64,000 bases of DNA from Pseudoscardovia radai (GTDB lineage: Bacteria; Actinomycetota; Actinomycetes; Actinomycetales; Bifidobacteriaceae). This document shows positions 24,865 to 33,835 of the stretch, piece by piece (position 1 is the stretch's first letter; every line of letters begins with the position of its first letter). Location: positions 1 through 64,000 of the forward strand of contig NZ_MWWR01000019.1 in NCBI RefSeq assembly GCF_002259605.1, in the 5' to 3' direction. A program made the translations under genes and the position numbers. Under the pieces are notes generated by a model. The model was not told the DNA's origin. It searched no databases and saw nothing but the letters and a program-made list of their open reading frames with translations.

Positions 24865-27800
24865 TCAGTACTTGGTCATCTGGTCGGCGAAGTTCTGGAG
24901 AGCTTCGTGCAGTTTGTTGCGGTACTGCAGTCGGGACATCTCGCGGATCTCGGGATCCTCGGCGTCGCTCTGGTAGTAGCAGGCCACTCCGTCGCTCATG
25001 ATCGCGCCCTTGTACAGACGCTCGAATTCGCTTCCCTGGTTAAGGTCGGACGCTCCCTTGGTATGGCGCCTGATGATTTTCTCGATGAGCTCTCGCGCAG
25101 TAGTCACTTCAAGCAGACCCCACTTCTTTCTGAAATTAAGAATCTGGCGGCGCTGGCTTGCCTCGGTGTACTTGTCCACGATGTTGAGGACGTGTTCCGG
25201 CTTGACGGGGTAGGTGAGATTCTGCGTCTCTTCGAGCTCGCGGCTCTTCGCGGCATCCGCCGTTCGGATGATCCGGCTGGCCTGCTTGCGGTTTTCCATG
25301 GCGTTGGCATGGTCTTTGAGCACAGTGTACTTTTTCTCCACGTCGTCGGAACCCTCGTGAACGGCGTTGATGAGGTCGGCGAGGAGTTTCGCGATGTAGT
25401 CGAAGTTCACTCGTACATCGGAGATGTGCTCGACCCTGAAGTGAAGCGAGTCCATGTCGAGCAGCGGTTTGTCTTCAGGGTCTGCGGGGTTAACCGGATT
25501 GGCGGGATCGGCCGGCGTGGTATCGATGTAAAGCGTTGTGACGCTCCACTCGTATTCCTTCTGGTTGATGCCAAGGTCGTCATACAACTTGTCCGGATTG
25601 TCGTAGTCGAATTCGTCGTACTGCTTGAGCCTGCCCACGTTGTCATTGAGCTCCTGGACAAGCTGGTGGATGTGGGCTTGTGTTTCTTCGCTCTGCGGCG
25701 TGCGGGCAAAGCCATCCGTCAGCTCGCGGATCTCGTCAACGATCTTCTTCGTCTTCTCGACGGCCTCATCATACGGCTCCGCGAGAACCGAAGACAGGTC
25801 GTCGGGATCAATCGGCAGCTTTTCCTGGACGTTGGCGGAATCACGATTCGCATACTTGCTGATGGCCTCGTCCATCAGCTTCTTGGAGATGGTGGGGTAG
25901 CGGTAGTTGACGATGCGGCCGAAGGGCTTGGCCTCTGAATCCTCCACGCGGTTCGTGCGCGAATATGCCTGGATGAGGTTCGCGCCGGCGAGAACTCGGT
26001 CGACGTACAGGGTGTTGAGCTTGGGGGCATCGTATCCCGTCAGAAGCTGATCCACCACGATGGCGAGGTCGAGTTTCTCACCCTCACGCTGCTTGTCGGC
26101 GAGCCTTTCCATCACATCGTTGAAATAGCCATCGACGTTGAGGTCGTCCTGGCACCAGCTGGTGCCGAAGGTCTGGTCGTAGTCCTTAATTGCGGTACGC
26201 AGCCCAAGGTTGTTCGCATACTGATTATCGCCATTGTCAGTGGACCACGAGAACGTCACCGCGACCTTGATCGGTTGCTTGCCTTCTTCGACCAGCTTGG
26301 CGTTTGCCTTCTTGAACTCCTCGTAGTATGCGAGCGCCATCGGGATCGAGGATCCACCCCCGCGCACGTGGGTGGTGAGGATGGCGTTGTAGCGGAACTC
26401 TTTCGAACGGTTGCGCCACTTGGTGACGATGTCTTCCACCACCTTCTCGATATGGTGCGGATTCGAGTCATAGACGCCCGAATCGACGAGGCGTTCGGCT
26501 TCGTCGCTGGACATGCGGGCGATTTGATCATCGATCTCGCCTTCGCTGAGGTTCGGATTGTGCTCGGCGAGAATGGCGGGGAGCACCTTCTCGCGAATCT
26601 CATCGTCGGGAAGCGTATGTTCGAAGTCCACCTTAAAGCCCAGCACGTTCTTGTCTGCGATGGCTTCGCGAATGGTGTATGCGTGGATGAGCGGGCCGAA
26701 CGCCTTGTAGGTCAGGTCTCCCTCGAAGGCAGGGGTTCCTGTGTAGCCGACCCATGCGGAACGGGGGAACTTGTTCTTGATCACGCGGATCATCTCGCCG
26801 TTCGTGGAGCGGTGCGCCTCGTCGACGATGAACACAGTGTTCTTCTTGTCTTGACGGGGGAATGATGCGCTCGAGGAGAGCTTCGCGAGCTTCTGGATGG
26901 ACGTGACGATAATCGAGTCCTTGGTGGAGGTGCTCGACAGCTTGCGCTTGAGATCGCGCACATTGGCGGTGTCTGTGATGATACCGGCCTTCTTGTCGGA
27001 GGTGGATTCCGGGTCATAATCGGGGTCGTAGGCCTGGTAGTCCTCGAAGGTCTGCTTCGTCAGCGCCCTGCGGTCCACGACGAACACGACCTTGTCGACG
27101 TTGGGCAGGCGCGCTGCGAGCCATGCTGTCTTGAAGCTGCTGATGGTTTTGCCTGAGCCGGTGGTGTGCCACACATAGCCCACTTCCTGTGCGTCGGTAC
27201 CGAAGGTGTGGTTTCGAAGCTTCTCCAGAACACGCTTCGCGGCATACACCTGGTAGGGGCGCATGACGATGAGCTTGTTGTGCTTGGGGGAATTGTCGAG
27301 AATCATATAGTTCGTGGCCATCCGGTGAGCCTGGGGGATGGACAGGAACAGATTGCAGAACTCCTTCCAATCGTAGACAGGGGAGCTGTCTTTCTCATGC
27401 TGCCAGCGGAACGCGAACGCGTTGTTGAAGGAGTCGGCATCGGTGTTCGCCATGTAGTGGACGTCGGTGGGTGTCATTTCGACGAGAATCTGCAAGGTGG
27501 AGAAGATATCGCCGTACATGTCCCAGCTGGCGTACTGCTGCATCTGGTTCATGGCTTCCTTGGGGTCATGGCTCGAAGCCTTCTCCTCGATCTGGATGAT
27601 CGGCAGGCCGTTGATGAGGAGAGTGGTGTCGAAACGGCAGTTGGGCGCGCCGGCCTGGACGTGCTCGCGCTTGATTTGGTTGACGATTTGATACGTGGTG
27701 TTACCTGCGCCTACCTGGTCCTGGTCGAAGACGGTGAGGTATGTGGGTGCTCCGCCGTTGGAATCGTCACGTTGAATCTGCACCTGGGTCACGCCGTTGA

Positions 27801-28083
27801 CTCCGTAGATCCACTGCCCAGCCTTGAACGGGGAGGTAAGGGCGCAGATCTCCTTTTGAACCTGCGCGAATTCCTGGTCGCTCAGCGGCTTGCCCTGCAG
27901 TTTGTCCGCGTTGTTGCGCTCGAGGATTGTGCGGAAGTTATCCCACAGTTGCGGAATCGTCTTGATTTCCGGTCGGTATTCCCACTGCTTCGTGCCACCG
28001 AGATGCTGCAAGTAATCGATGAGCTCATCCTCGAAGGCGAGTTCCGCCTGCGGCTTCTCGATGAATTCCATCTTCGTCTTCAT
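24865..28083 (-). CDS. hsdR: Type I restriction endonuclease subunit
   Basis: The 1072-residue ATP-dependent translocase and nuclease of the type I system. The N-terminal PD-(D/E)XK site is visible as CRFDTTLLINGLPIIQIEEK (about 145-165). Helicase motifs follow: WHTTGSGKTISSFKTAW (Walker A, about 311), FIVDEAHRST (motif II, about 419) and YTGTPAFEGD (motif III). The C-terminal helical part binds HsdM. ATG 28083 follows GAAGGGATTCA; an extension to 28128 lacks a ribosome site. It is the first gene of the operon, with a good sigma-70-type promoter 66 bp upstream of the start. Confidence 0.95.
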   Translation of the reverse strand: MKTKMEFIEKPQAELAFEDELIDYLQHLGGTKQWEYRPEIKTIPQLWDNFRTILERNNADKLQGKPLSDQEFAQVQKEICALTSPFKAGQWIYGVNGVTQVQIQRDDSNGGAPTYLTVFDQDQVGAGNTTYQIVNQIKREHVQAGAPNCRFDTTLLINGLPIIQIEEKASSHDPKEAMNQMQQYASWDMYGDIFSTLQILVEMTPTDVHYMANTDADSFNNAFAFRWQHEKDSSPVYDWKEFCNLFLSIPQAHRMATNYMILDNSPKHNKLIVMRPYQVYAAKRVLEKLRNHTFGTDAQEVGYVWHTTGSGKTISSFKTAWLAARLPNVDKVVFVVDRRALTKQTFEDYQAYDPDYDPESTSDKKAGIITDTANVRDLKRKLSSTSTKDSIIVTSIQKLAKLSSSASFPRQDKKNTVFIVDEAHRSTNGEMIRVIKNKFPRSAWVGYTGTPAFEGDLTYKAFGPLIHAYTIREAIADKNVLGFKVDFEHTLPDDEIREKVLPAILAEHNPNLSEGEIDDQIARMSSDEAERLVDSGVYDSNPHHIEKVVEDIVTKWRNRSKEFRYNAILTTHVRGGGSSIPMALAYYEEFKKANAKLVEEGKQPIKVAVTFSWSTDNGDNQYANNLGLRTAIKDYDQTFGTSWCQDDLNVDGYFNDVMERLADKQREGEKLDLAIVVDQLLTGYDAPKLNTLYVDRVLAGANLIQAYSRTNRVEDSEAKPFGRIVNYRYPTISKKLMDEAISKYANRDSANVQEKLPIDPDDLSSVLAEPYDEAVEKTKKIVDEIRELTDGFARTPQSEETQAHIHQLVQELNDNVGRLKQYDEFDYDNPDKLYDDLGINQKEYEWSVTTLYIDTTPADPANPVNPADPEDKPLLDMDSLHFRVEHISDVRVNFDYIAKLLADLINAVHEGSDDVEKKYTVLKDHANAMENRKQASRIIRTADAAKSRELEETQNLTYPVKPEHVLNIVDKYTEASQRRQILNFRKKWGLLEVTTARELIEKIIRRHTKGASDLNQGSEFERLYKGAIMSDGVACYYQSDAEDPEIREMSRLQYRNKLHEALQNFADQMTKY

Positions 28084-28148
28084 TGAATCCCTTCTTCGCT
28101 TCGTTGACGCCATTGTCGCGCACTTCAAGCGACAGTCTCATGAATAGT

Positions 28149-28177
28149 GTAATACGGCGATGGCTTGGATGCAGCAA
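28149..28177 (-). promoter_or_regulatory. Probable promoter of hsdR-hsdM-mrr-hsdS
   Basis: On the minus strand TTGCTG (-35) and TATTAC (-10) are separated by exactly 17 bp, 66 bp before the hsdR ATG. It is the best promoter match seen upstream of the operon. Confidence 0.65.
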
Positions 28178-28439
28178 TCCGTAACCCCATAAGCCCCACT
28201 TATAAGCCATCATCGGCGAAATTTGTTATCGGAAAGTCTGATGGCTTCATCGAAGATACTTGGAGAACGAGTGCGCGTTTCTTTGAATGCGGCGCGGGTA
28301 CATTCATTGACGGTTCCCCGAAAGGCGGCAAGGCCAGCTGCTCCATTGTGCTTCGAGCGTGGCCGGGTTATCGTCATGTTGTCTTCCCGCCATGCCTTCT
28401 TGAGGAGCCTCCAGAACAGATTCGAGAGAAGGATGGATA
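28178..28439. other. Divergent intergenic region, hsdR to ABC operon
   Basis: About 260 bp with no supported gene. It must hold the promoter of the ABC operon. A small inverted repeat ATAAGCCCCACTTAT lies at about 28190. I could not identify a riboswitch. Confidence 0.45.
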
Positions 28440-29300
28440 GTGAGCTTCTACCATAAGGCCGTCTCCACCGCCGCAGCCGCAATCCTCGTCGGTGTCAGCG
28501 CTTTTGCGTTCGCCGGTTGCACCAAGGTGTCCGATTCCCAGTCCGCCGCATCGTCCAACAATGGCGTGACCACCATCAACTTCGTGCTTGAAAGCAATGA
28601 CAAGCCGTATTCGTATGCGGACGAGAACGGCGATCCCGCCGGTTTTGACCTCGATGTGCTCAAGGCCATCGATGACAAGCTCGACAACTACACCTTCACC
28701 TACCAGGTGCAGGATTATGACACCGCACTCGTCGGCGTCAAGCAGGGCAAGTATGACGCGCTCATCGGAGCTTTCTTCGAAACACCGGCCCGCGCGGAGG
28801 AATACCAGCTGTCCACGCCTTACAACTACTACTTCATGAACCTCATCGTTCCTCAAGACAGCTCCATCAACTCCCTCGAAGACCTCAATGGCAAGACCAT
28901 CGCCCCCATCGTGCCCACCGACGGGCGCTATGTGGCGCTCCAGAACTGGCTTCAGCGCCACCCGGATGTGAAGATCGACGTTCCCACCGTCTCCAATCAG
29001 GAGACGTTCCCGGACATGATCAACTCCGTGCATGACGGCACGTATGCGGCCGTGTATCTGTCGAAGGACCAGTACGACGGTGTCAAGGACTCGCTGGGGT
29101 ATGAGATGAAGGTCACCGACGTGGTCGATGGCGCCGGTACCGTCATCCTGTACAACAAGGACAACCAGACGAACCTCAAGAACGACATCGATACACAGAT
29201 CAACGCTCTGATCTCGGATGGCACGTTCTCCGACCTGAGCAACAAATGGTTCAACCAAGACAACTACCAGATTGCGAAGAAGCTGGGATTGCTGTCCTGA
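28440..29300 (+). CDS. Amino-acid ABC transporter substrate-binding lipoprotein
   Basis: The 286-residue protein starts at GTG after AGAGAAGGATG. It has a lipoprotein signal: a positively charged start, a hydrophobic stretch and the lipobox FAFAGC near residue 26, followed by a family-3 amino-acid-binding fold. Typical features are INFVLESNDKPYSYADENGD, GFDLDVLKAID, GVKQGKYDALIGAF and TIAPIVPTDGRYVALQNW. It captures a small amino acid outside the membrane and passes it to the two permeases encoded next. The operon context (ATC hydrolase) suggests cystine, cysteine or a thiazoline derivative, but the ligand cannot be read directly. Confidence 0.9.
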   Translation: MSFYHKAVSTAAAAILVGVSAFAFAGCTKVSDSQSAASSNNGVTTINFVLESNDKPYSYADENGDPAGFDLDVLKAIDDKLDNYTFTYQVQDYDTALVGVKQGKYDALIGAFFETPARAEEYQLSTPYNYYFMNLIVPQDSSINSLEDLNGKTIAPIVPTDGRYVALQNWLQRHPDVKIDVPTVSNQETFPDMINSVHDGTYAAVYLSKDQYDGVKDSLGYEMKVTDVVDGAGTVILYNKDNQTNLKNDIDTQINALISDGTFSDLSNKWFNQDNYQIAKKLGLLS

Positions 29301-29366
29301 AACGGATGAAGGCGCGGACGAGCGCATACACCGCCCGCGCCTTCGTCAGACTGACAGGAGGTGAAC

Positions 29367-30065
29367 ATGGAAACTCCCTCGCAGATAGTGGCGAAGGTAT
29401 TCCCGGGCATCGTGGCGCATATTCCGCAGACACTGCTGTACTGGTTCCTTCCGTCGGTACTCGCGTTATTTCTCGGCGCCTTGTTGTGCTGGGCGCGGGT
29501 GTCGAGCCGGCGCAATCCCCTGTACTGGATTTGCACAGTCAGCATCTCTTTCTTCCGCGGCACGCCCGGAATCGTGCAGATTTACATCGTGTTCTTCGGC
29601 TTGCCCAAGCTCATCTGGGCGATCGGCTATGACGTGAGCGACTGGACCGCAGGCGTGTACTTCATCATCGCCACCACACTGAACCTGTCATGCTTCATGG
29701 CGGAGACCCTGCGCGGGGGCTACCTGGCGCTCGACCGTGGCCAAGTGGAGGCGGGGCTGAGCATCGGATTCAACCGGGCGCAGAACTTTATCCATGTCAT
29801 CGCACCGCAGACCCTCAAGGTTGCTTTGCTCAACATCAAAAACCTTGAGATCGACATGCTCAAGGACACATCGGTGGCGTACACAATCGGTGCGGTCGAG
29901 ATCATGGGCTATGCCAATCGCATGATCTCCCTGAGGTCCGGAGTGGGGCAGCTGTGGATTCTCGGAACGGCCGCCGTGGTGTATTTCGTGATGTGCGCCG
30001 TGCTCGAGGTCGTGTTCAATCTTGCGACGCGCCGCATCTCGCGCTATGAGGAGGCTGCACGATGA
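29367..30065 (+). CDS. Amino-acid ABC transporter permease 1
   Basis: The 232-residue membrane protein is of the HisM/GlnP type. The permease signature is CFMAETLRGGYLALDRGQVEAGLSIGF, with an EAA loop reading GLSIGFNRAQNFIHVIAPQ. Several membrane helices are visible, for example LPSVLALFLGALLCWA. ATG 29367 has AGGAGGTGAAC in front; the GTG at 29361 is inside the ribosome site. Its last codons overlap permease 2 by 4 bp, as expected for a heterodimeric pair. Confidence 0.9.
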   Translation: METPSQIVAKVFPGIVAHIPQTLLYWFLPSVLALFLGALLCWARVSSRRNPLYWICTVSISFFRGTPGIVQIYIVFFGLPKLIWAIGYDVSDWTAGVYFIIATTLNLSCFMAETLRGGYLALDRGQVEAGLSIGFNRAQNFIHVIAPQTLKVALLNIKNLEIDMLKDTSVAYTIGAVEIMGYANRMISLRSGVGQLWILGTAAVVYFVMCAVLEVVFNLATRRISRYEEAAR

Positions 30066-30799
30066 ACCTCGACACCGATTTCATGCTGTCCGACTTTCCG
30101 ACGGTTTTCGCTGCCTTGCCTAGTACGTTGCTGTTGTCGCTGGATTCCATGCTGTGGGCGTTGGTTTTCGCTCTGATTTGCGGAGGAGCGCAGCTGGCGA
30201 AGATTCCGGTGCTCGACAAGGTCACGCTCGTCATCAATACCTTCATCAAAGGTATTCCGCTCGTCGTGCAGCTGCTGTTCTGCTATTACGCGGTTCCGTA
30301 TGTGGTCAAGTGGTTCGACGGGCTCACCGGCCGTGCGTACGATCCGCGTCACCTGCCGTATTTCGGAGCGGCGGTTCTGGCGCTGGCCTTGAATTTCGGC
30401 GCATACATCACGGACGTGGTCATATCCTCCGCCCGCGCGGTCGACAAAGGCCAATGGGAATCCGCGTACGCCTGCGGAATGACGCGCTTCCAGGCGCTGC
30501 GCCGGATCGTGGCTCCCCAGATTGCCGTCATCTCCCTGCCGAACATGACGAATTACTTCATCTGGCTGCTCAAGGGCACAAGCCTCGCGTCCATCGTGAA
30601 TGTCACGGAGATGCTCACGACGGCGCGACTCAGCGCCTCGGACGGCTACCAATTCCTCGAAGCCTACATTGATGCAGCCGTCATCTACTGGATCGTGTGC
30701 GCGTGCATCGAATGGGCGTCGGGCAGACTCTACCGTTCGGCGGGGCGTTACCTTGCATCGCCCAGCGGCGGCGCGTTGCAACACAGCAATCGTTCGTAA
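30062..30799 (+). CDS. Amino-acid ABC transporter permease 2
   Basis: The 245-residue partner permease carries the membrane-domain pattern IKGIPLVVQLLFCYYAVPYV and the EAA-like loop GQWESAYACGMTRFQALRRIVAPQ, which contacts the ATPase. About five helices are visible. It is coupled to permease 1 by an ATGA overlap. With the ATPase at 31385 and the binding protein at 28440 it completes the importer. Confidence 0.9.
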   Translation: MNLDTDFMLSDFPTVFAALPSTLLLSLDSMLWALVFALICGGAQLAKIPVLDKVTLVINTFIKGIPLVVQLLFCYYAVPYVVKWFDGLTGRAYDPRHLPYFGAAVLALALNFGAYITDVVISSARAVDKGQWESAYACGMTRFQALRRIVAPQIAVISLPNMTNYFIWLLKGTSLASIVNVTEMLTTARLSASDGYQFLEAYIDAAVIYWIVCACIEWASGRLYRSAGRYLASPSGGALQHSNRS

Positions 30800-30820
30800 T
30801 TTTGTAATAAGGAGGCCATC

Positions 30821-31336
30821 ATGGCATACGAAAACAACATCCCGACCCTTCGAGGCGCAACTGTTGACGCGGCGCGCGAAATCTCCGAAAGGCGCGCCAC
30901 CACCATCTCCCGCATGGTCGACGAGGCGGCCAAGCATGGTCTCGACGACCAGTTCGCATACGATGCCATCGCCGACTACGGCGCAGACAACGCCAAGGAA
31001 TTCCGCAAGACGATGCACGACCCGACGTCGTTCAAGGAATTCACCGATCTGTTCGGCACCGACCACAACCGTCAGATCTACGAGATGGAGACCGTGAAGA
31101 AAACCGATGACGAGCTCATCATCGACTTCCACTACTGCCCGTACGTCACCGCATGGGTCCGCCAGGGCAAGACGCCGGATCAAATCGCACGACTGTGCGA
31201 GATTGCCATGGCGGGGGACCACGAATTCGCAAAATCCTTCCCCCAGCTGGAGTTCCGTCTGGAACGCACCATCGCCGACGGCGAACCCCGCTGCCGTCTG
31301 CATTTCATCCGCAAGGGTGCCGCCGTGAACATCTGA
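30821..31336 (+). CDS. L-2-amino-thiazoline-4-carboxylate (ATC) hydrolase-like protein
   Basis: The 171-residue protein fits the ATC_hydrolase family: an N-terminal helical half (ISERRATTISRMVDEAAKHG), then IIDFHYCPYVTAWVRQGKTP, LCEIAMAGDHEFAKSFPQLEF and a closing strand CRLHFIRKGA. The family includes the enzyme that opens L-ATC on the way to L-cysteine; the conserved Cys-Pro, His and Asp residues are the likely active site. ATG 30821 follows AATAAGGAGGCCATC. Lying between the permease and ATPase genes of one ABC importer, it probably acts on the imported compound, giving sulphur or cysteine salvage. Confidence 0.78.
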   Translation: MAYENNIPTLRGATVDAAREISERRATTISRMVDEAAKHGLDDQFAYDAIADYGADNAKEFRKTMHDPTSFKEFTDLFGTDHNRQIYEMETVKKTDDELIIDFHYCPYVTAWVRQGKTPDQIARLCEIAMAGDHEFAKSFPQLEFRLERTIADGEPRCRLHFIRKGAAVNI

Positions 31337-31384
31337 AGCGGCTTCGACGCCACAAACCATCAATCGAACAAAAGGCAGGCCATT

Positions 31385-32185
31385 ATGACAGAGTTGAGCG
31401 CGGCAGCCGGAACAACGCCAGCGGATGCCCCCGTGGTATCCGTCAACGGGCTGAAAAAATCCTTCGGGAACGTGGAAGTCATCAAAGACGTGTCCTTCGA
31501 TGTGTCACAAGGGCAGGTTCTCAGCATCCTGGGACCTTCCGGCTCAGGCAAGACCACGATGCTCCGCTGCATCAACGCGCTTGAACGGCCCGACTCGGGT
31601 GTGATATCGGTCGGTGGCGTCTCGCTTGATTACGGGAAGGGCAAGCCGCGGTTCCGTGATGCTCTCGCGCAGCGCAGGCACACAGCCATGGTGTTCCAGC
31701 ACTACAACCTGTTCAAGAACAAGACGGTGCTGCGCAACGTGACCGAAGGCCTCACCGTGGTCCAGCGCAAGAATGGCAAAGAGGCGGAAGAGATCGCTAG
31801 GAATGCGCTCGAGGCAGTGGGCATGGCGGGATTCGAAGACAGATACCCCAACAACCTCTCGGGAGGGCAGCAGCAACGTGTCTCCATCGCACGGGCGCTC
31901 GCGCTGAACCCCTCGGTGATTCTGTTCGATGAACCGACGTCCGCGCTGGATCCGGAACGCGTCAATGAGGTTCTGAAGACAATGAAGGATATCGCGGCGC
32001 GTGGCGTGACGATGATCGTGGTGACGCATGAGATTCGATTCGCCCGCGCGGTGTCAGACTCGGTTATCTTCATGGACGGCGGGAAAATCGTGGAGCAGGG
32101 GGCACCCCAGCAGGTGATTGACCATCCCCAGACGGAAAGGCTGCAGGAGTTTCTCAATTCTCTTGCACCGGGGGAATTCGAGTGA
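31385..32185 (+). CDS. Amino-acid ABC transporter ATP-binding protein
   Basis: The 266-residue ATPase has Walker A LGPSGSGKTTMLR (about 57), the Q-loop in MVFQHYNLFKNKTVL, the ABC signature NLSGGQQQRVSIARAL, Walker B VILFDEPTSALDPE and the switch histidine in IVVTHEIRFA. It closes the operon begun at 28440 and is followed by a long hairpin. Confidence 0.95.
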   Translation: MTELSAAAGTTPADAPVVSVNGLKKSFGNVEVIKDVSFDVSQGQVLSILGPSGSGKTTMLRCINALERPDSGVISVGGVSLDYGKGKPRFRDALAQRRHTAMVFQHYNLFKNKTVLRNVTEGLTVVQRKNGKEAEEIARNALEAVGMAGFEDRYPNNLSGGQQQRVSIARALALNPSVILFDEPTSALDPERVNEVLKTMKDIAARGVTMIVVTHEIRFARAVSDSVIFMDGGKIVEQGAPQQVIDHPQTERLQEFLNSLAPGEFE

Positions 32186-32198
32186 AGATGAAAACCAA

Positions 32199-32249
32199 AT
32201 GAAGTCTCGCGAGGTTCCCGCCACGGCGGTGATTGTCGCGAGACTTCAT
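32199..32249 (+). terminator. Terminator hairpin after the ABC operon
   Basis: ATGAAGTCTCGCGA / TCGCGAGACTTCAT is a perfect 14-bp stem with a 23-base internal loop holding a small CCGCC/GGCGG helix, between convergent genes. Confidence 0.8.
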
Positions 32250-32294
32250 TCATCTAGGCTGGTCGTTTATGATGGGGCCTGTCGGTTTGTCACC

Positions 32295-33398
32295 TCAGTC
32301 CTTCGCCACGAGGCGGCGAACTTCGTCGCGAATCGGGTCGGCGAACCGGTAGATGTCGTTGAGATTCTCAATCGGCTCGCGCGTGCAGTTCTTGTTCTCG
32401 TCAAAGAGCCCGAGGTATTTCTGGCGGGTGTTGAAGAACAGTCGGCAGACGGGCTTGCGGTTGTTATCGTCAAGGAAGATGGAGCAATACGATTTCGCAT
32501 CTCGCATCGTGATGCGAGCGGGATCGACGTCGCTGCATGCGATGGCCTTGACGATGCGGTAGGCTGCGATCTCCTCCTCGGTGGTGACGATGCCGTCGTC
32601 GGTTTCGTTCTCGGTATCGGCATCGTCCGAGTCCGTGGGGTTTTCGCCTTCGGCATCGGAATCGCTCACGATGCGGATGTCATCAGCGCCAAGTGCCGTC
32701 TTGAGCCTGTCATTGACCTGGTCGGAGAGGAACTGCTTAATCGCCTTGGCCACGAGCGGGCGGAACTTGTCCATGACCGACGCATAGAAGGAGCCATCGT
32801 AGACGTGACCCGCCAGCAGCTTGACGAAATCGTCGGTCGGCTCGGCGAACTCCGCGGCAACCGCACGCTTGAGCGCACCCACATACTTCAGCTCCTCCGC
32901 GCTGCTGGCGATGGAGTCGAGGTCGAAGGCTGGCTTCGTCAGCTTCTGAAGGGCGGGGAGCACCGTGTCATCGATGTCGAGCAGATCCAGGACGAGGAAG
33001 GGCTTGGAATCCATCTTGTTGGGCTCGTCGATGTCCATGTAGAAGTTCCACACCTGACCGTTCGTGAGCACGCCGATGCGTGCCTTCGTGCAGGCGAAAT
33101 AGCGGTAGAGCTGGCTGGCATTCTCGAGGCTCAGCGGCTGCCCGATCTTCTTGCATTCGATGAGGATCTGAACCTGGCCGTCCTGCACCAGGGCATAGTC
33201 GATCTTCTCGCCCTTTTTCACGCCGACGTCGGCGGTGAACTCGGGGATGACCTCGTTCGGATTGAAGACGTCGTAGCCAAGCACCTGTCCGATAAACGGC
33301 ATGATGAAGGCGTTCTTCGTGGCCTCTTCCGTCTCGATGCCGTCCTTCAGATCGTGGACCTTGGCGGCGAGTTGCCCCAAGCTTTCGGCGAATTCCAT
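32295..33398 (-). CDS. Orphan HsdR N-terminal-type endonuclease protein
   Basis: The 367-residue protein matches stand-alone type I restriction R-subunit N-terminal proteins (COG4748-like). It has EEATKNAFIMPFIGQVLGYDVF, then EIDYAL-type KGEKIDYALVQDGQVQILIECKK, where D...E-x-K forms a PD-(D/E)XK site, and SQLYRYFACTKARIGVLTNG. No helicase domain follows. A C-terminal part (about 280-367) carries YCSIFLDDNNRKPVCRLFFN. ATG 33398 follows AAGGAGAAGAACC; the longer open frame to 33623 is not supported. It is a single gene, possibly a nuclease of its own or a decoy of type I systems. Similar lone genes are common in defence islands. Confidence 0.8.
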   Translation of the reverse strand: MEFAESLGQLAAKVHDLKDGIETEEATKNAFIMPFIGQVLGYDVFNPNEVIPEFTADVGVKKGEKIDYALVQDGQVQILIECKKIGQPLSLENASQLYRYFACTKARIGVLTNGQVWNFYMDIDEPNKMDSKPFLVLDLLDIDDTVLPALQKLTKPAFDLDSIASSAEELKYVGALKRAVAAEFAEPTDDFVKLLAGHVYDGSFYASVMDKFRPLVAKAIKQFLSDQVNDRLKTALGADDIRIVSDSDAEGENPTDSDDADTENETDDGIVTTEEEIAAYRIVKAIACSDVDPARITMRDAKSYCSIFLDDNNRKPVCRLFFNTRQKYLGLFDENKNCTREPIENLNDIYRFADPIRDEVRRLVAKD

Positions 33399-33835
33399 TG
33401 GTTCTTCTCCTTGGTGTGCAATGTGTCCTGTGCAAAGAGCCCGTCGCTGGTCCTTCTTCACCCTGGGATTGTAACTCCACGCTGCACCGTCGGTGTGGCG
33501 AAGATGTGATAGCGGTGGGGTCGCATGCAGGGGCTGAGCGGTACACGAGAATGGAGTTCGACTCCATTCTGTAACAGTGTGATGGCCTGCGGACAAAAAT
33601 CGTGTAAAAACCGCATCGAACACCTCGAAAATGTCCGCAAAGCATCACATTGTTATTGTGGCAGTGCCGAATCGGATGCGGCGGCCATATCGATTTCGCG
33701 GTTATTCCACCATTGACGTCCGCTGGAGCCCACTGACCCCTACTGACTCCGCGGTGATTAAGTTCGTCATGGCATGGTACTGTCTCGAATAGGCGGTCCC
33801 GCCACCACAAAAACAGCAGGGGAGAAGGGTGCACC
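33399..33835. other. Intergenic region before the GTPase/Hsp70 island
   Basis: About 437 bp without a gene. It holds the promoter side of the gene at 32295-33398 and structured element A (33549-33656). The rest shows no repeat or RNA gene that I can name. Confidence 0.55.
33549..33656 (+). repeat. Structured element A, near-identical to 50422-50530
   Basis: It begins with the palindrome GAATGGAGTTCGACTCCATTC (9-bp arms). Then comes a larger inverted repeat whose arms are TGTGATG-N3/4-TGCGGACA and TGTCCGCA-N3-CATCACA (33578-33649) around a loop with AAAAATCGTGTAAAAACC. A copy with only a few changes stands at the far end of the island. It could be a non-coding RNA, a promoter-operator module or a small MITE. 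Confidence 0.8.

Noticed and set aside
24865-28128. Longer start for hsdR at 28128
   Set aside because: The added residues (MKCATMASTKRRRDS) are not part of the HsdR family, and the better ribosome site precedes 28083.
28178-28439. Riboswitch (for example SAM type) before the ABC operon
   Set aside because: Short stems are present, but no known consensus could be recognised by eye.
32295-33623. Longer start (442 codons) for the HsdR-N protein and an overlapping open frame 32968-33924
   Set aside because: HsdR-N homology and a GGAGAAG ribosome site start at 33398; upstream sequence is intergenic and holds element A.
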